Of a stretch of DNA of 64,000 bases, positions 51,079 through 59,578 are shown one piece after another. The number at the start of each line of letters is the position of its first letter. Position 1 is the first letter of the stretch. Made by a program: the position numbers and the translations under genes. This stretch comes from Planotetraspora thailandica (GTDB taxonomy: Bacteria; Actinomycetota; Actinomycetes; Streptosporangiales; Streptosporangiaceae): contig NZ_BOOR01000010.1 of assembly GCF_016863335.1 (NCBI RefSeq), positions 248,001 through 312,000 of the forward strand, read 5' to 3'. The notes under the pieces are model-generated. The model worked only from the letters and a program-made list of their open reading frames with translations. It was not told the DNA's origin and did no database searches.

Positions 51079-51499
51079 TCGTTAGGTCAGCGCGATGCGA
51101 TCGCCACGAGCGCCCGATCCTGAGTCAAGTCGGGCAATGGTCGCGATAAATGTTATATGTGACAATATAGGCGGAAAGATTGACAAACTCGCAGCAATCG
51201 GGTGTTCAGCCGTGCACCAGCCCTGCGGCAGCTCAGGCTTCAGGCGCCACGGCGAACGCTTGACTTCCGTCATTTAAACGACAAACGTGCGAGTCAGGGT
51301 GCGCAGGATATGCAGCATCCGCCAGCAGCCGATGTTTCCGCCGTTCCAGATGCGGGACTGCCACAAGCCTGCCGACACAGCGACCACAGCTCGCTACGGC
51401 GATCCCAGGTGGGATTGGCCGAGATCGTCCTGTGACCCTGGCTCGCGTCCCCCGTGCGGCCGACAGCCGCAGGCACCGGATATGGGAAGGAAGGGAACC
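51079..51499. other. Gene-free 421-bp region before the FAD enzyme gene
   Basis: No coding sequence supported. A locally AT-rich stretch (51150-51190, TTATATGTGACAATATA) could be a promoter or a transfer junction. Confidence 0.4.
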
Positions 51500-53155
51500 A
51501 TGCTCAAGGACAGCGTGCCCGATGCAAGCGACGCGATCGTCATCGGTTCCGGGATCAACGGTCTGGTCGCTGCGGCGGAGCTCGCCAAGGCCGGGTGGTC
51601 GGTCGTGCTGGTCGAGCGGAACCGGTATATCGGCGGGTTCATCGCCACCGAAGAGCGCACCCTGCCCGGCTATCTGCATGACACCTACTCCTCTTGGCAT
51701 CCGCTGTTCGTCTCCGGTCCGGCCTACGCGACGCTCGGTGGGCTGCTGCATGAACACGGACTGGAGTACCGCAACACCGACGACTGGGTCTCGGCTAGCG
51801 TGGCCAACGATGGCCGGGTCACGCTCGTGCACCGCGATCCGGCACGCACCGTCGCGGGTTTCGCTCACGAGTCCGACCAGGCCGCCTACCTGGCCGCTCT
51901 GCACCGGTTGGAGCAGAACATCGGGCCGATCGGCGGGCTGATGGGAAGCGAACTCCGCTCGCCGGCGCTACTGCGGCACATCGCGGGGCTCCTGCGCACC
52001 GGCGGGCTCGCCGGGGCGGAGCGGTGGTTGCGCGCCGTTGCCGCCACCGGCCGGGGGTACACGCGGGCGGAGTTCCACGGCGATGAGGTGGACCATCTCT
52101 TCGCTCCGTGGTTGCTGCACGCGGGGCTGTCCCCAGACCATGCCTCAGGCGGGCTGATGATCCCGCTGTTCGCCGCCACCCTGCACGGGTTCGGACTCCC
52201 GGTGGTCGCCGGAGGGGCGAGCCGGTTCGTGGACGCTTTCAGGTCATTGCTGGACTCGCTCGGCGTACAAGTGGTGACGGGCTTCAACGTGGAGCGCATC
52301 CTCATCGAGCAGGGCCGCGCCGCCGGGGTGATGTCGGAAGATCGCACGATCCGGGCCCGCCGTGCTGTACTCGCCTCCGTGTCACCCATCGCGCTGTACC
52401 GTGACCTCCTTCCGGAGGGGGCGGTGAACCCACAGCTGCGCGAGGAGGCGGCGCGCTTCAGGTACGGCCGGGCGGCGATGCAGGTCCATGTGGCGCTGTC
52501 TCAGCCCATCGGCTGGCGGGACGAACGCCTGAACAGGGTGCCGCTCGTTCATGTGTCCGACGGCTCGAGCAGCATCGGAATCGCCTGCGCGGAGGCGGAG
52601 GCCGGGCTGCTACCCCGGCGGCCCACCGTGGTCGTCGGGCAGCAGTACGTCATTGATCCCGGCAGGGTGCCCGCCGGGGCCGCCGCACTGTGGCTGCAAC
52701 TGCAGGAGGTGCCGTTCGCGCCGCGCGGTGACTCGGCAGGCGAGCTGGACGCCACCCAGGGATGGACCTTGGAACTGGCCCGTGGATTCGCCGGAAGGAT
52801 TCTCGATCAGATCGCCCGGCACGCCCCTGACTTGCACGACAAGGTTCTCGCCATCGACGTCATCACACCTGTCCAGCTCGCCGCCTACAACCCGAACGCG
52901 GTCGACGGCGACCCGTACGGCGGTTCCAGCGAGCTCGACCAGAGCTACTTGTGGCGTCCGCTGCCCTCATCCGGGCGGCACGCGACCGCGGTCCATGGTC
53001 TGTGGCACATCGGGGCTTCGACCCACCCCGGGGCGGGGCTCGGCGCCGGATCCGGCCATATGGTCGCCACGGCGCTTACAGCTCCGCGGAAGTTTTCCCG
53101 TCATGTCCCAGCGAGGGAGAAGTGGCCCCTGCGTCCCCTGGGTGGTAACAGGTGA
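51500..53155 (+). CDS. FAD-dependent oxidoreductase, phytoene desaturase/carotenoid-isomerase-like
   Basis: 551 residues. The N-terminal Rossmann motif is VIGSGINGLVAAAELAKAGW, with VVLVERNRYIGG binding the FAD. LPVVAGGASRFVDAFRSLLDSLGVQVVTGFNVERI and the C-terminal LWHIGASTHPGAGLGAGSGH are typical of the CrtI/PDS family, including bacterial amine and isomerase members of unknown substrate. ATG start behind GAAGGAAGG. No crt genes are near, so the substrate is open. Confidence 0.85.
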   Translation: MLKDSVPDASDAIVIGSGINGLVAAAELAKAGWSVVLVERNRYIGGFIATEERTLPGYLHDTYSSWHPLFVSGPAYATLGGLLHEHGLEYRNTDDWVSASVANDGRVTLVHRDPARTVAGFAHESDQAAYLAALHRLEQNIGPIGGLMGSELRSPALLRHIAGLLRTGGLAGAERWLRAVAATGRGYTRAEFHGDEVDHLFAPWLLHAGLSPDHASGGLMIPLFAATLHGFGLPVVAGGASRFVDAFRSLLDSLGVQVVTGFNVERILIEQGRAAGVMSEDRTIRARRAVLASVSPIALYRDLLPEGAVNPQLREEAARFRYGRAAMQVHVALSQPIGWRDERLNRVPLVHVSDGSSSIGIACAEAEAGLLPRRPTVVVGQQYVIDPGRVPAGAAALWLQLQEVPFAPRGDSAGELDATQGWTLELARGFAGRILDQIARHAPDLHDKVLAIDVITPVQLAAYNPNAVDGDPYGGSSELDQSYLWRPLPSSGRHATAVHGLWHIGASTHPGAGLGAGSGHMVATALTAPRKFSRHVPAREKWPLRPLGGNR

Positions 53156-53320
53156 GGCGGTCAGAGGTCATTTCCAGGGCGCCCCGAAGCGGGTTCGCGG
53201 CAGCTACCGACGGCCCGTAGCGGCATTCGAGATCGACGTTCCGATGCTCACCGAGTGGTGTCGCCTGCCGTACCGAGATCCTGACCTGGCGCGGCTCGCC
53301 CCGGAGCGGCCAAAGACGCC

Positions 53321-53731
53321 CTAAAGCCAAGGGACGCCTACTCCCCCGATCCACAGCACACCCAACGTGCAGGAGAACCACCCAGCGAACGCGGCCACCG
53401 TACCGGTGACCATCGCCGAGCGCACCCGACTCCCAGTCATGATGGCCAACGCCACCAGCGATCCAGGCAGACTGGCGAGCAGGAGCAGCACACCAACAAT
53501 CACGGCGAATATGAAAATGTCTGTTCTGGACGTCCTCCAGCACTCCAGCGTTTTAGCAGCACACGACTGGAACGGTTCAGGCTGGTCATCCACCCCTACC
53601 AACAGAAATAGAACGACGACTGCCATCGCCACCGCAAAAGCTCCCGCGTACCAGGCGGCCATGACTCTCAGCCCTCGACGCACCGGGACAGGTCCCGTCG
53701 CTCTATCCTGCCGAACCCGTGCATCATCCAT
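53321..53731 (-). CDS. Small membrane protein with three predicted helices
   Basis: 136 residues. Hydrophobic segments lie at about 25-47, 72-97 and 105-130. Between helices 1 and 2 a 25-residue loop has two Cys (FQSCAAKTLECW) that may pair outside the cell. No family is recognised. The ATG at 53731 overlaps the end of the DUF6221 fragment by 8 nt; an inner ATG (MAAWYAG) is an alternative. Confidence 0.65.
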   Translation of the reverse strand: MDDARVRQDRATGPVPVRRGLRVMAAWYAGAFAVAMAVVVLFLLVGVDDQPEPFQSCAAKTLECWRTSRTDIFIFAVIVGVLLLLASLPGSLVALAIMTGSRVRSAMVTGTVAAFAGWFSCTLGVLWIGGVGVPWL

Positions 53732-53825
53732 GGCGGGTCATCAACCAGTTGCCCCCGCGGACCGCTCGCGCCAGTCGCTCGTCCTCATCAAGGCGGGCGC
53801 TGAGGAACCCCACAAAATCGGTCAT
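53724..53825 (-). CDS. 33-residue DUF6221 N-terminal fragment
   Basis: It reads MTDFVGFLSARLDEDERLAR and stops after 33 residues. DUF6221 proteins start in this way but normally have about 100 residues. The ATG overlaps the upstream stop (ATGA), and its own stop overlaps the membrane protein gene, so translation may be coupled even though the domain is truncated. Confidence 0.55.
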   Translation of the reverse strand: MTDFVGFLSARLDEDERLARAVRGGNWLMTRHG

Positions 53826-54106
53826 GACACGTCCGCCCCGGCTGCCAACTCCAGCCCGGCAGCGGTGAGGAAGTCTTCCAGGCTGATCACGCCCTTGTCG
53901 GTGCCGTCGTTCCACTCTCGGAGCATGCTCGCCGGGTTCGCGCCCCAACTATCGACATCCTGATCGGGTTGGCGCTCGACGCTGCCGACGCCATGGCGAT
54001 AACGAAGGTAGAGGTACTGGCCATCGGTGGTCCATGCGTCCCACTGGGACGGGTAGCCGGAGCAGGTCTGGACGACCTTGGCGAGCCGCTTGGTCATATG
54101 CACCAT
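53822..54106 (-). CDS. Small hypothetical protein, first of a three-gene mini-operon
   Basis: 94 residues. VVQTCSGYPSQWDAWTTDGQ and YLYLRYRHGVGSVERQ form a beta-rich N-terminal part seen in many short actinomycete proteins of unknown function. The C-terminus has NDGTDKGVISLEDFLTAAGL. A clear GAGGA ribosome site lies 5 nt before the ATG at 54106. Overlaps the DUF6221 fragment by 4 nt. Confidence 0.72.
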   Translation of the reverse strand: MVHMTKRLAKVVQTCSGYPSQWDAWTTDGQYLYLRYRHGVGSVERQPDQDVDSWGANPASMLREWNDGTDKGVISLEDFLTAAGLELAAGADVS

Positions 54107-54226
54107 TGTGTCCTCTGTGGTTGTGCATCGTTGTGGAAGGGCGGACTGGGGGAAGACGCCCCAGCCGGATCGGCGACGGCGCGTGCGACAGATTGCGTAA
54201 ATCGATATCGGCCTTCGAATGCGAAT

Positions 54227-54466
54227 TCACTGATGGTTCTCATTGGAATTCGTTTCGTCGCCGCTTGCGATGCCGTCCACGTCAGGCGCGCAATCTTCAC
54301 CGTCTCGCGCGACCTCCTCAGCGGCGATCGCCCTTCGGAGTTCGTCGAATGCGGTGACAACGGGAACGCAGGCGCGAATCAAGTGCGCGATCGCTCGTGG
54401 CAGGCAGGCGGCGGACACCACGACGAGACTGACATTGCTGAGAAACGTGAGGACACCGGCCGACAT
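54227..54466 (-). CDS. Small single-span membrane protein (79 aa)
   Basis: It begins MSAGVLTFLSNVSLVVVSAA; residues 4-26 form a membrane helix. A charged C-terminal part (FDELRRAIAAEEVARDGED) follows. A perfect GGAGG sits 4 nt before the ATG. It is divergent from the CHAT-like gene, sharing a 156-bp promoter region. No family recognised. Confidence 0.7.
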   Translation of the reverse strand: MSAGVLTFLSNVSLVVVSAACLPRAIAHLIRACVPVVTAFDELRRAIAAEEVARDGEDCAPDVDGIASGDETNSNENHQ

Positions 54467-54622
54467 CTTGCCTCCAAAGCGCGGCAGAACTGGCTACCGC
54501 CATTGACGGAGCCAGGCGTGCCGGCCGTCCAGCGAACTTCCGCCCATATGGGGTGTCGCCGCAGGTGAGTGGCTTGTTCCGGATATCTGGACCGGATCCG
54601 GACCAGGGGCGAAAATGCGGGA

Positions 54623-56662
54623 GTGGAAGACATCGAAGGCGTCGGTGCTCGTGCCATATTCGGAGCGCGGTTGGCCGAGTTGGTCGATCTCGCGAATCTG
54701 CCACTGGATCGAATCGCCGCGCGCGCCAGCACGCGGAGGTCGCCTCGCGCCACCTGGAAGGTCGACGCGAAACGGATCAGCGACTGGAAACACGGTCGCC
54801 ATCTGCCGCGATCGGACGCCGCTTTCATGGCGGTGATCGACATTCTCATCGAACACGCGGACAGGAACAGCCTGTTCTCCGAGGTCAGTCCTTTTCTCTT
54901 TTCGAAGGAGGCGTGGCGGGAGCGCTTGCGGGTGGCGCGAGCGGCGCCGGCGCCTGCTTCCATTCCAGAGGAGGATACCGACGGTCCGCCCGCCACGGAT
55001 TTGAAGGTGTTGGTGGTGAACGCGCGGTACGAAGGCGACGTCGAAGACTCTCTGATCGAGACGGCGCAATATCTTTCCTCCCTGGTGACGATGTCCACAG
55101 GGAAGAGGCTCTTCGCCGCCGTTCCTTATGCCTTACGGAGCGCCGGCGACCTCGTCGAGGCGATCGACGAACATCGGCCGCAGATCGTGCACGTCGTCGG
55201 CGCTCGTCACGCACACTGGTCGCTCTTTGACGAGGAAGACGAGCCGCCACTGGCGGTGGACACGCTGCCGAGCATCCTGGGCACGCGACACCCCGTCCTA
55301 CGGTTGATCGTGCTCGACACCATGCACACGCCCGACGACCTCGCGAGGGCCACAGAAGCCGCGGGATATGCCGTCAGCGTCGCCGAACACGGGTATGCGG
55401 AGACACGGGAACTGCTCGCCTCGCTCTATCGCTCGCTCTGCTTCGGCCTGCAGGTGCCGGCCGCGTTCACCGCGGCCAAGAAGTCTCTCAGTCCGCGCGG
55501 GGCGGAGAACTCGGCCGGTGTCGTGTTGCACGTCGGCCTGCACGCGATCGACCGCGTCCTGGTGAACACGGACGACTCGCACGGCACGGCCGATGCCATC
55601 GCTGTGCGGATCGAGGCCTATGCCACGCAGGCGGTCGGGAACGGCCTCGGCATCGGATATGAGGCCGACGAACGGGAGTCGGAAGTCATCGTCCGAGCCG
55701 TCGTGCCGTCGCTTCGATCCCAGGAAGACGGCGGCCTGATCGAGCCGGAGGACTACTGGTACTCGCCGTGGACGAACACGATGGCGTACCCCACTCTCGA
55801 CATCAAAGTCACGAACAACACCGCCAAGAGCGTCCTCTTTCACAAAGCCGTTTTCGAGGTGGCGTCATCCAGAATCGACCGGCGCCCGGCGCTTGCCGTC
55901 TCGCGACGCGACGCGAGCAACATGAGTTTCGTGATCGACAATTTCGGCTGGGGCGCTCCGATGAACGGGTCCCTGGTGTTCGACATCGTCCCTGACGAGA
56001 TGGACGAGATCGAGCCTCGCTTCCGCGTCGCGCTGACAGGGCCTGATGTCGACGTGAGCGACCACTTCCGGCAGGCAGGTGTGGACGTGGAGAGGCTCTC
56101 GCATCTTCTGCACTGGGGCAGCCGCAGCGGCGAATGGTACGGCCTGCCGAAGCACGGTCCATATGGCCGCCGCCCGAAAGACGTCCGGCCGCGTCTCAGC
56201 AAGGGCGAGAAAAGGTTCTTCGAAGACCAGAAGGTTCTTCATGAAGACGAGCTGAACGAGCTCCTCCGTGAAGCGGTCGGCCCTTTCCGGTCGGGGTACG
56301 GGCATCTGAAAGGCATCCTGGAATACGACCGTTTCGAACTGGACGGGTCACTCCGGCGGATGAGGAACCCCATTCACGTGCCGATCCGCGTTGGGGGTTT
56401 CGGCCCAGGGGCGCCTGTCCTTCCGACTCACTCATACGCCGTGGAACTCCTGCCGGAAGGGGATGAGTACTCCGTCTCCGTGCCGATATCCCAGGGAGTG
56501 AAGGCCGCGGAGTTCGATCGTTTCCTCATTCAGGTCGGCTGCCCCAAGTCCTCGGTTCATCGACTGTCGGTCACCCTGCATCACGGCAACGGCACGATCA
56601 CCACCGTGCCCGTCTGTCTTGAGCTCTTCCATCCCCGCGAAACAGCGGTGTGGGCGCCCTGA
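54623..56662 (+). CDS. HTH protein with degenerate CHAT-like domain and large C-terminal region
   Basis: About 679 residues. N-terminal HTH-like domain (about 10-80: LAELVDLANLPLDRIAARAS, KVDAKRISDWKHGRHLP). A caspase-like CHAT fold is suggested for 125-290: IVHVVGARHAHWSLF (187-201), LRLIVLDTMHTPDDLARA (226-243), then LASLYRSLCFGLQVPAAFTAAK. The His of GHG and the Cys of NAC that make the CHAT dyad are replaced (GAR, DTM). The last 390 residues are beta-rich without known motif, with DYWYSPWTNTMAYPTLDIKV and PVLPTHSYAVELLPEGDEYS. Start uncertain (GTG 54569 or 54623). A regulatory or defence scaffold is possible. Confidence 0.6.
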   Translation: MEDIEGVGARAIFGARLAELVDLANLPLDRIAARASTRRSPRATWKVDAKRISDWKHGRHLPRSDAAFMAVIDILIEHADRNSLFSEVSPFLFSKEAWRERLRVARAAPAPASIPEEDTDGPPATDLKVLVVNARYEGDVEDSLIETAQYLSSLVTMSTGKRLFAAVPYALRSAGDLVEAIDEHRPQIVHVVGARHAHWSLFDEEDEPPLAVDTLPSILGTRHPVLRLIVLDTMHTPDDLARATEAAGYAVSVAEHGYAETRELLASLYRSLCFGLQVPAAFTAAKKSLSPRGAENSAGVVLHVGLHAIDRVLVNTDDSHGTADAIAVRIEAYATQAVGNGLGIGYEADERESEVIVRAVVPSLRSQEDGGLIEPEDYWYSPWTNTMAYPTLDIKVTNNTAKSVLFHKAVFEVASSRIDRRPALAVSRRDASNMSFVIDNFGWGAPMNGSLVFDIVPDEMDEIEPRFRVALTGPDVDVSDHFRQAGVDVERLSHLLHWGSRSGEWYGLPKHGPYGRRPKDVRPRLSKGEKRFFEDQKVLHEDELNELLREAVGPFRSGYGHLKGILEYDRFELDGSLRRMRNPIHVPIRVGGFGPGAPVLPTHSYAVELLPEGDEYSVSVPISQGVKAAEFDRFLIQVGCPKSSVHRLSVTLHHGNGTITTVPVCLELFHPRETAVWAP

Positions 56663-56730
56663 CGGCAGTGGCCGTCCTGGCCGCTGTGGCAACAGTCGCG
56701 CCCACAGGGGAAGGGGCTTGCCGATAACTC

Positions 56731-56744
56731 TATCTAGGTAGATA
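56731..56744. promoter_or_regulatory. PadR operator palindrome
   Basis: TATCTAGGTAGATA has 6-bp arms that are perfect inverted copies. It ends 8 nt before the padR ATG, over the likely -10 and start region, and fits the ATGT/ATCT-type half sites of PadR autoregulation. Confidence 0.65.
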
Positions 56745-56752
56745 TTGGAGTC

Positions 56753-57082
56753 ATGGCACGTGCACGACGTCCCTCCCCGCAGACCGCAGCCGTCCTCACC
56801 GCCCTCGCCGAGACAGGCGCGGGCTGGAGTCACGGCTACGACCTGTGCCGTGCCCTCGGCCTGAAGGCAGGCACGGTCTACCCGATCCTCATCCGCCTCT
56901 TCGAGCGCGGGCTGGTGGAGACCTCCTGGGAGACCGACCCGCCGCGCGGCCGGCCTGCCCGGCACCTGTACCGGCTCACCACCGCTGGCGCCGAACTCGC
57001 GCGCGCCGTCGCCGTGCCGTCGCCTGCCGGCGACGCCGCACCCGCCCCAGGCGCGGCCCGGCTCGCGCCCAGGACCACCTGA
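56753..57082 (+). CDS. PadR-family transcriptional regulator
   Basis: 109 residues. The winged HTH has QTAAVLTALAETGAGWSHGYDL, LKAGTVYPILIRLFERGLVE and GRPARHLYRLTTAGAELA. The C-terminal dimer domain is short and Ala/Pro-rich, as in the PadR-s2 group. ATG with GGAG. A palindrome upstream suggests autorepression. The membrane protein gene starts 48 nt downstream and is its likely target. Confidence 0.9.
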   Translation: MARARRPSPQTAAVLTALAETGAGWSHGYDLCRALGLKAGTVYPILIRLFERGLVETSWETDPPRGRPARHLYRLTTAGAELARAVAVPSPAGDAAPAPGAARLAPRTT

Positions 57083-57130
57083 CCCGCGACCGCTCGACCC
57101 CCGGCCCGCCCTGCCGTTCGGAGGCCCTCG

Positions 57131-58387
57131 ATGCTCGACTTCCTCCTCTTCCTGGGGGTACTCACGCCCGCGCCCCTACTCGCGATCGTGGTGCTCGCAG
57201 CCCGGATGCGTGGCGCCGTACGCCGGGGCGGTGCGGGGACTCTCGCCGTCCGCACCCGCGCAGCGTTGCAAGGCGGCACCCGACGGCCCGTGTGGCCGGT
57301 ACTGATCGGCGTCGCCGCCGGTGCGGCGCTGCTCACCTTCGGCCTGGGGCGCGCGTACCTGGCCACGGTCACGAACGGCCCGCGCTGGGGCTTCGACGTG
57401 GTGCTGCTGTCCATCGTGCTCGGACTGCTCGCGGCGGCGGGGTGCGGCGGGCTCGCCGGCCTGGCCGCCGCCGCGGTGGCCCGCGCCCGCGGATTCGGAG
57501 CCGGAACCGTCGCCGGGCTGCTCGCCCTCGTCACCATCGCCGCAGGCACCGCGTCCGTGCACCTGCCGTTGCGCGCCGCCTACTTGGCGGCGCCCGGCGA
57601 TTTTCCCGTCGTCGTGAACCTCGCCGGCGGCGACCTGCTCATACCGTTCGAGGTGTTCCTCGCCGCGCTGATCTGGGCCCTGCCGTGGCCCGTCCTCGGA
57701 GCCGCGCTCGGCGCCCGCGCCGAGACGGCGGGCCGCCGGCACGCCGTACGCGACGTCTGGCAACTCCTGCTCGACCTGGCCACCGCCGACCTGCCCGAGA
57801 ACCGGTCCGCGTGGGGTGCCGCGCTGCGGTCCGAGCTCGCGGCGATCGACCCGCCGGCCGAGCGCCGCAGGTTCGCCTTCGGAGGGGCGTGGGCCGCGCT
57901 TCGGACCGGGCGGCCGCACGGCGCGTGGATACAGGCGGCCGGGGTGGCACTCCTCGTGGCGGGCGGGTCCTTCGCCGCCTCGCGCTGGTCGCTCGCGCAT
58001 GACCGGGGCGGCATCCTCGGCTTCTGGGTCCCCGCCCCGAGCGCACTGCTGCTCACCGTCGCGCTCGCCACCGCCTGGCGCGACCGATCCTTCGGGTCGG
58101 GGCTGCGCGCCGGAGCTCTGGGTGGGATCGCGGCCCTGGTGGCAGTGATCGCCGTCGGCATTCCCGAGGCCGTGTTCTGGATGCGCGAGCGGGCCGGTTA
58201 CCTGAGCACCGGCGACGCCGTCCCGCCGACGTGGCAGGCGGCGGTCCTCGACGTGCTGCGTCCGGAGTTCATCGTCGTCATGATCATCTTCTGGGCCATG
58301 GGTGCGGTCGGAGGCGCGGCACTCGGCGCGGGCCTCGGACGCCGGCGCGCCGGCACACCCGATGACCTCCCCGCGTCCGCCCGCTGA
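57131..58387 (+). CDS. PadR-associated multi-pass membrane protein
   Basis: 418 residues with about nine hydrophobic segments. A cytoplasmic loop (about 200-265) contains RHAVRDVWQLLLDLATADLP, ENRSAWGAALRSELAAIDPP and AERRRFAFGGAWAALRTG. This 'AW.RAL.AEL..I..P..R..FALG' pattern recurs in actinobacterial membrane proteins encoded behind PadR regulators. No transport motif is seen. Co-transcription with padR is likely. Function unknown. Confidence 0.8.
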   Translation: MLDFLLFLGVLTPAPLLAIVVLAARMRGAVRRGGAGTLAVRTRAALQGGTRRPVWPVLIGVAAGAALLTFGLGRAYLATVTNGPRWGFDVVLLSIVLGLLAAAGCGGLAGLAAAAVARARGFGAGTVAGLLALVTIAAGTASVHLPLRAAYLAAPGDFPVVVNLAGGDLLIPFEVFLAALIWALPWPVLGAALGARAETAGRRHAVRDVWQLLLDLATADLPENRSAWGAALRSELAAIDPPAERRRFAFGGAWAALRTGRPHGAWIQAAGVALLVAGGSFAASRWSLAHDRGGILGFWVPAPSALLLTVALATAWRDRSFGSGLRAGALGGIAALVAVIAVGIPEAVFWMRERAGYLSTGDAVPPTWQAAVLDVLRPEFIVVMIIFWAMGAVGGAALGAGLGRRRAGTPDDLPASAR

Positions 58388-58441
58388 CGCCGATCTCGCC
58401 CATGTGCGCGGAAAGATCGTCGTTACCGCCACATTGCGTGG

Positions 58442-59488
58442 TCAGGCGGCCGGAGGGACGTACGGGAACCGCGTGATCGGCTTGGCGGTGACGGAGTCCC
58501 TGGTCAGGCCGATGGTGAACGCGGTGTTGGTGGCGAGAGAGAACATGACGTCCGGAGCGTTGTCGGTGAGGGATCGTCCGTTCAGCTCGTTGTAGCCGTA
58601 CGTCGCCGAGGTGCCGACCGTGTAGGGCAGCACGTCGGGAAGAAGCTTCGCGGCGACGGCCTCGCCGTACGCCTGCGGGTCCTGGGCGGTGCCGTAGGCG
58701 GCGACGACCGCGGCCACCCTGTCGGTGACGATCGCGCCGTAGTTGACGGTGTCGTCGGCGGGCCGGGTGGCGTTGAGCCGGTTGCCGAGTTCCTCGTCGT
58801 ACTGCGTGAGCAGCGGGTGGATCATCGGGTGCCCGGCCCGGTTGATCTGGCGCCAGCCGCCGGCATCGGTGGCCAGGTTGGCCACGGCCCACACGCCGAT
58901 CCGCCTGTCGGCTCCGGCCGCGGAGAGCAACTGGTCGTCCGGTACTTCGAGGACGATGGAATACACGGTTTGCCCGGCGAACAGGTTCTTCGCCTCGGCC
59001 GGGGTCCACGATGACAGGTCGGCCCGGGTGCCGTCGGTGAGCGCGTGGCCTATCGCGTGGAGCACGTCGGGCTCGATCCAGAAGGGGTCGCCGGCCTTGC
59101 CGGCCCACAGCCGCAGCCCGTCCTCTGTGGTGACGGTCTCGCCGGTCACACCATGGGCGATCACCGCGCCCTCGGCATCATGGTCGGTCGCTTCCGCGCC
59201 GGTCAGACGGTGCAACCGCAGCGTCTGGGAGCCGTCAGCGCCCATCTCGCCGAAGGTGAACCGGTAGCCGAGGTCCTCGACCGCGTCCCCATTTGTGTCG
59301 ATCTTGAACTCGTACCGCGCCTCCGGGTGGCAGCCCGCAGGGACCTGGTGGCCGGTGACCTCGGTGGCGATGGAGTGGTTGACGTTCATCACGAACACCG
59401 TGGCCTGCTCCCCGCGGAACACGTACAGATCGCTGATGTCCAGCCGAACGTCCTTGCGCGCGTTGGGAGAGTCGAGATGGTGCGACAT
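58442..59488 (-). CDS. DUF4331 family protein
   Basis: 348 residues. It begins MSHHLDSPNARKDVRLDISD, the DUF4331 signature, with LYVFRGEQATVFVMNVNHSI following. No signal peptide is present, although many relatives are secreted. ATG 59488 has GAGGGA 6 nt upstream. The family's role is unknown; some members sit in operons with ECF sigma factors. It is followed by the convergent membrane protein gene. Confidence 0.88.
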   Translation of the reverse strand: MSHHLDSPNARKDVRLDISDLYVFRGEQATVFVMNVNHSIATEVTGHQVPAGCHPEARYEFKIDTNGDAVEDLGYRFTFGEMGADGSQTLRLHRLTGAEATDHDAEGAVIAHGVTGETVTTEDGLRLWAGKAGDPFWIEPDVLHAIGHALTDGTRADLSSWTPAEAKNLFAGQTVYSIVLEVPDDQLLSAAGADRRIGVWAVANLATDAGGWRQINRAGHPMIHPLLTQYDEELGNRLNATRPADDTVNYGAIVTDRVAAVVAAYGTAQDPQAYGEAVAAKLLPDVLPYTVGTSATYGYNELNGRSLTDNAPDVMFSLATNTAFTIGLTRDSVTAKPITRFPYVPPAA

Positions 59489-59578
59489 TTCTGTTCCCTC
59501 ATACATGTGAGACGGAGCCGCGGGCGTAGCGGCTTCGCGATTTTCAATGAGCCGCCCACGGCGGCGACATGGGAGTCG

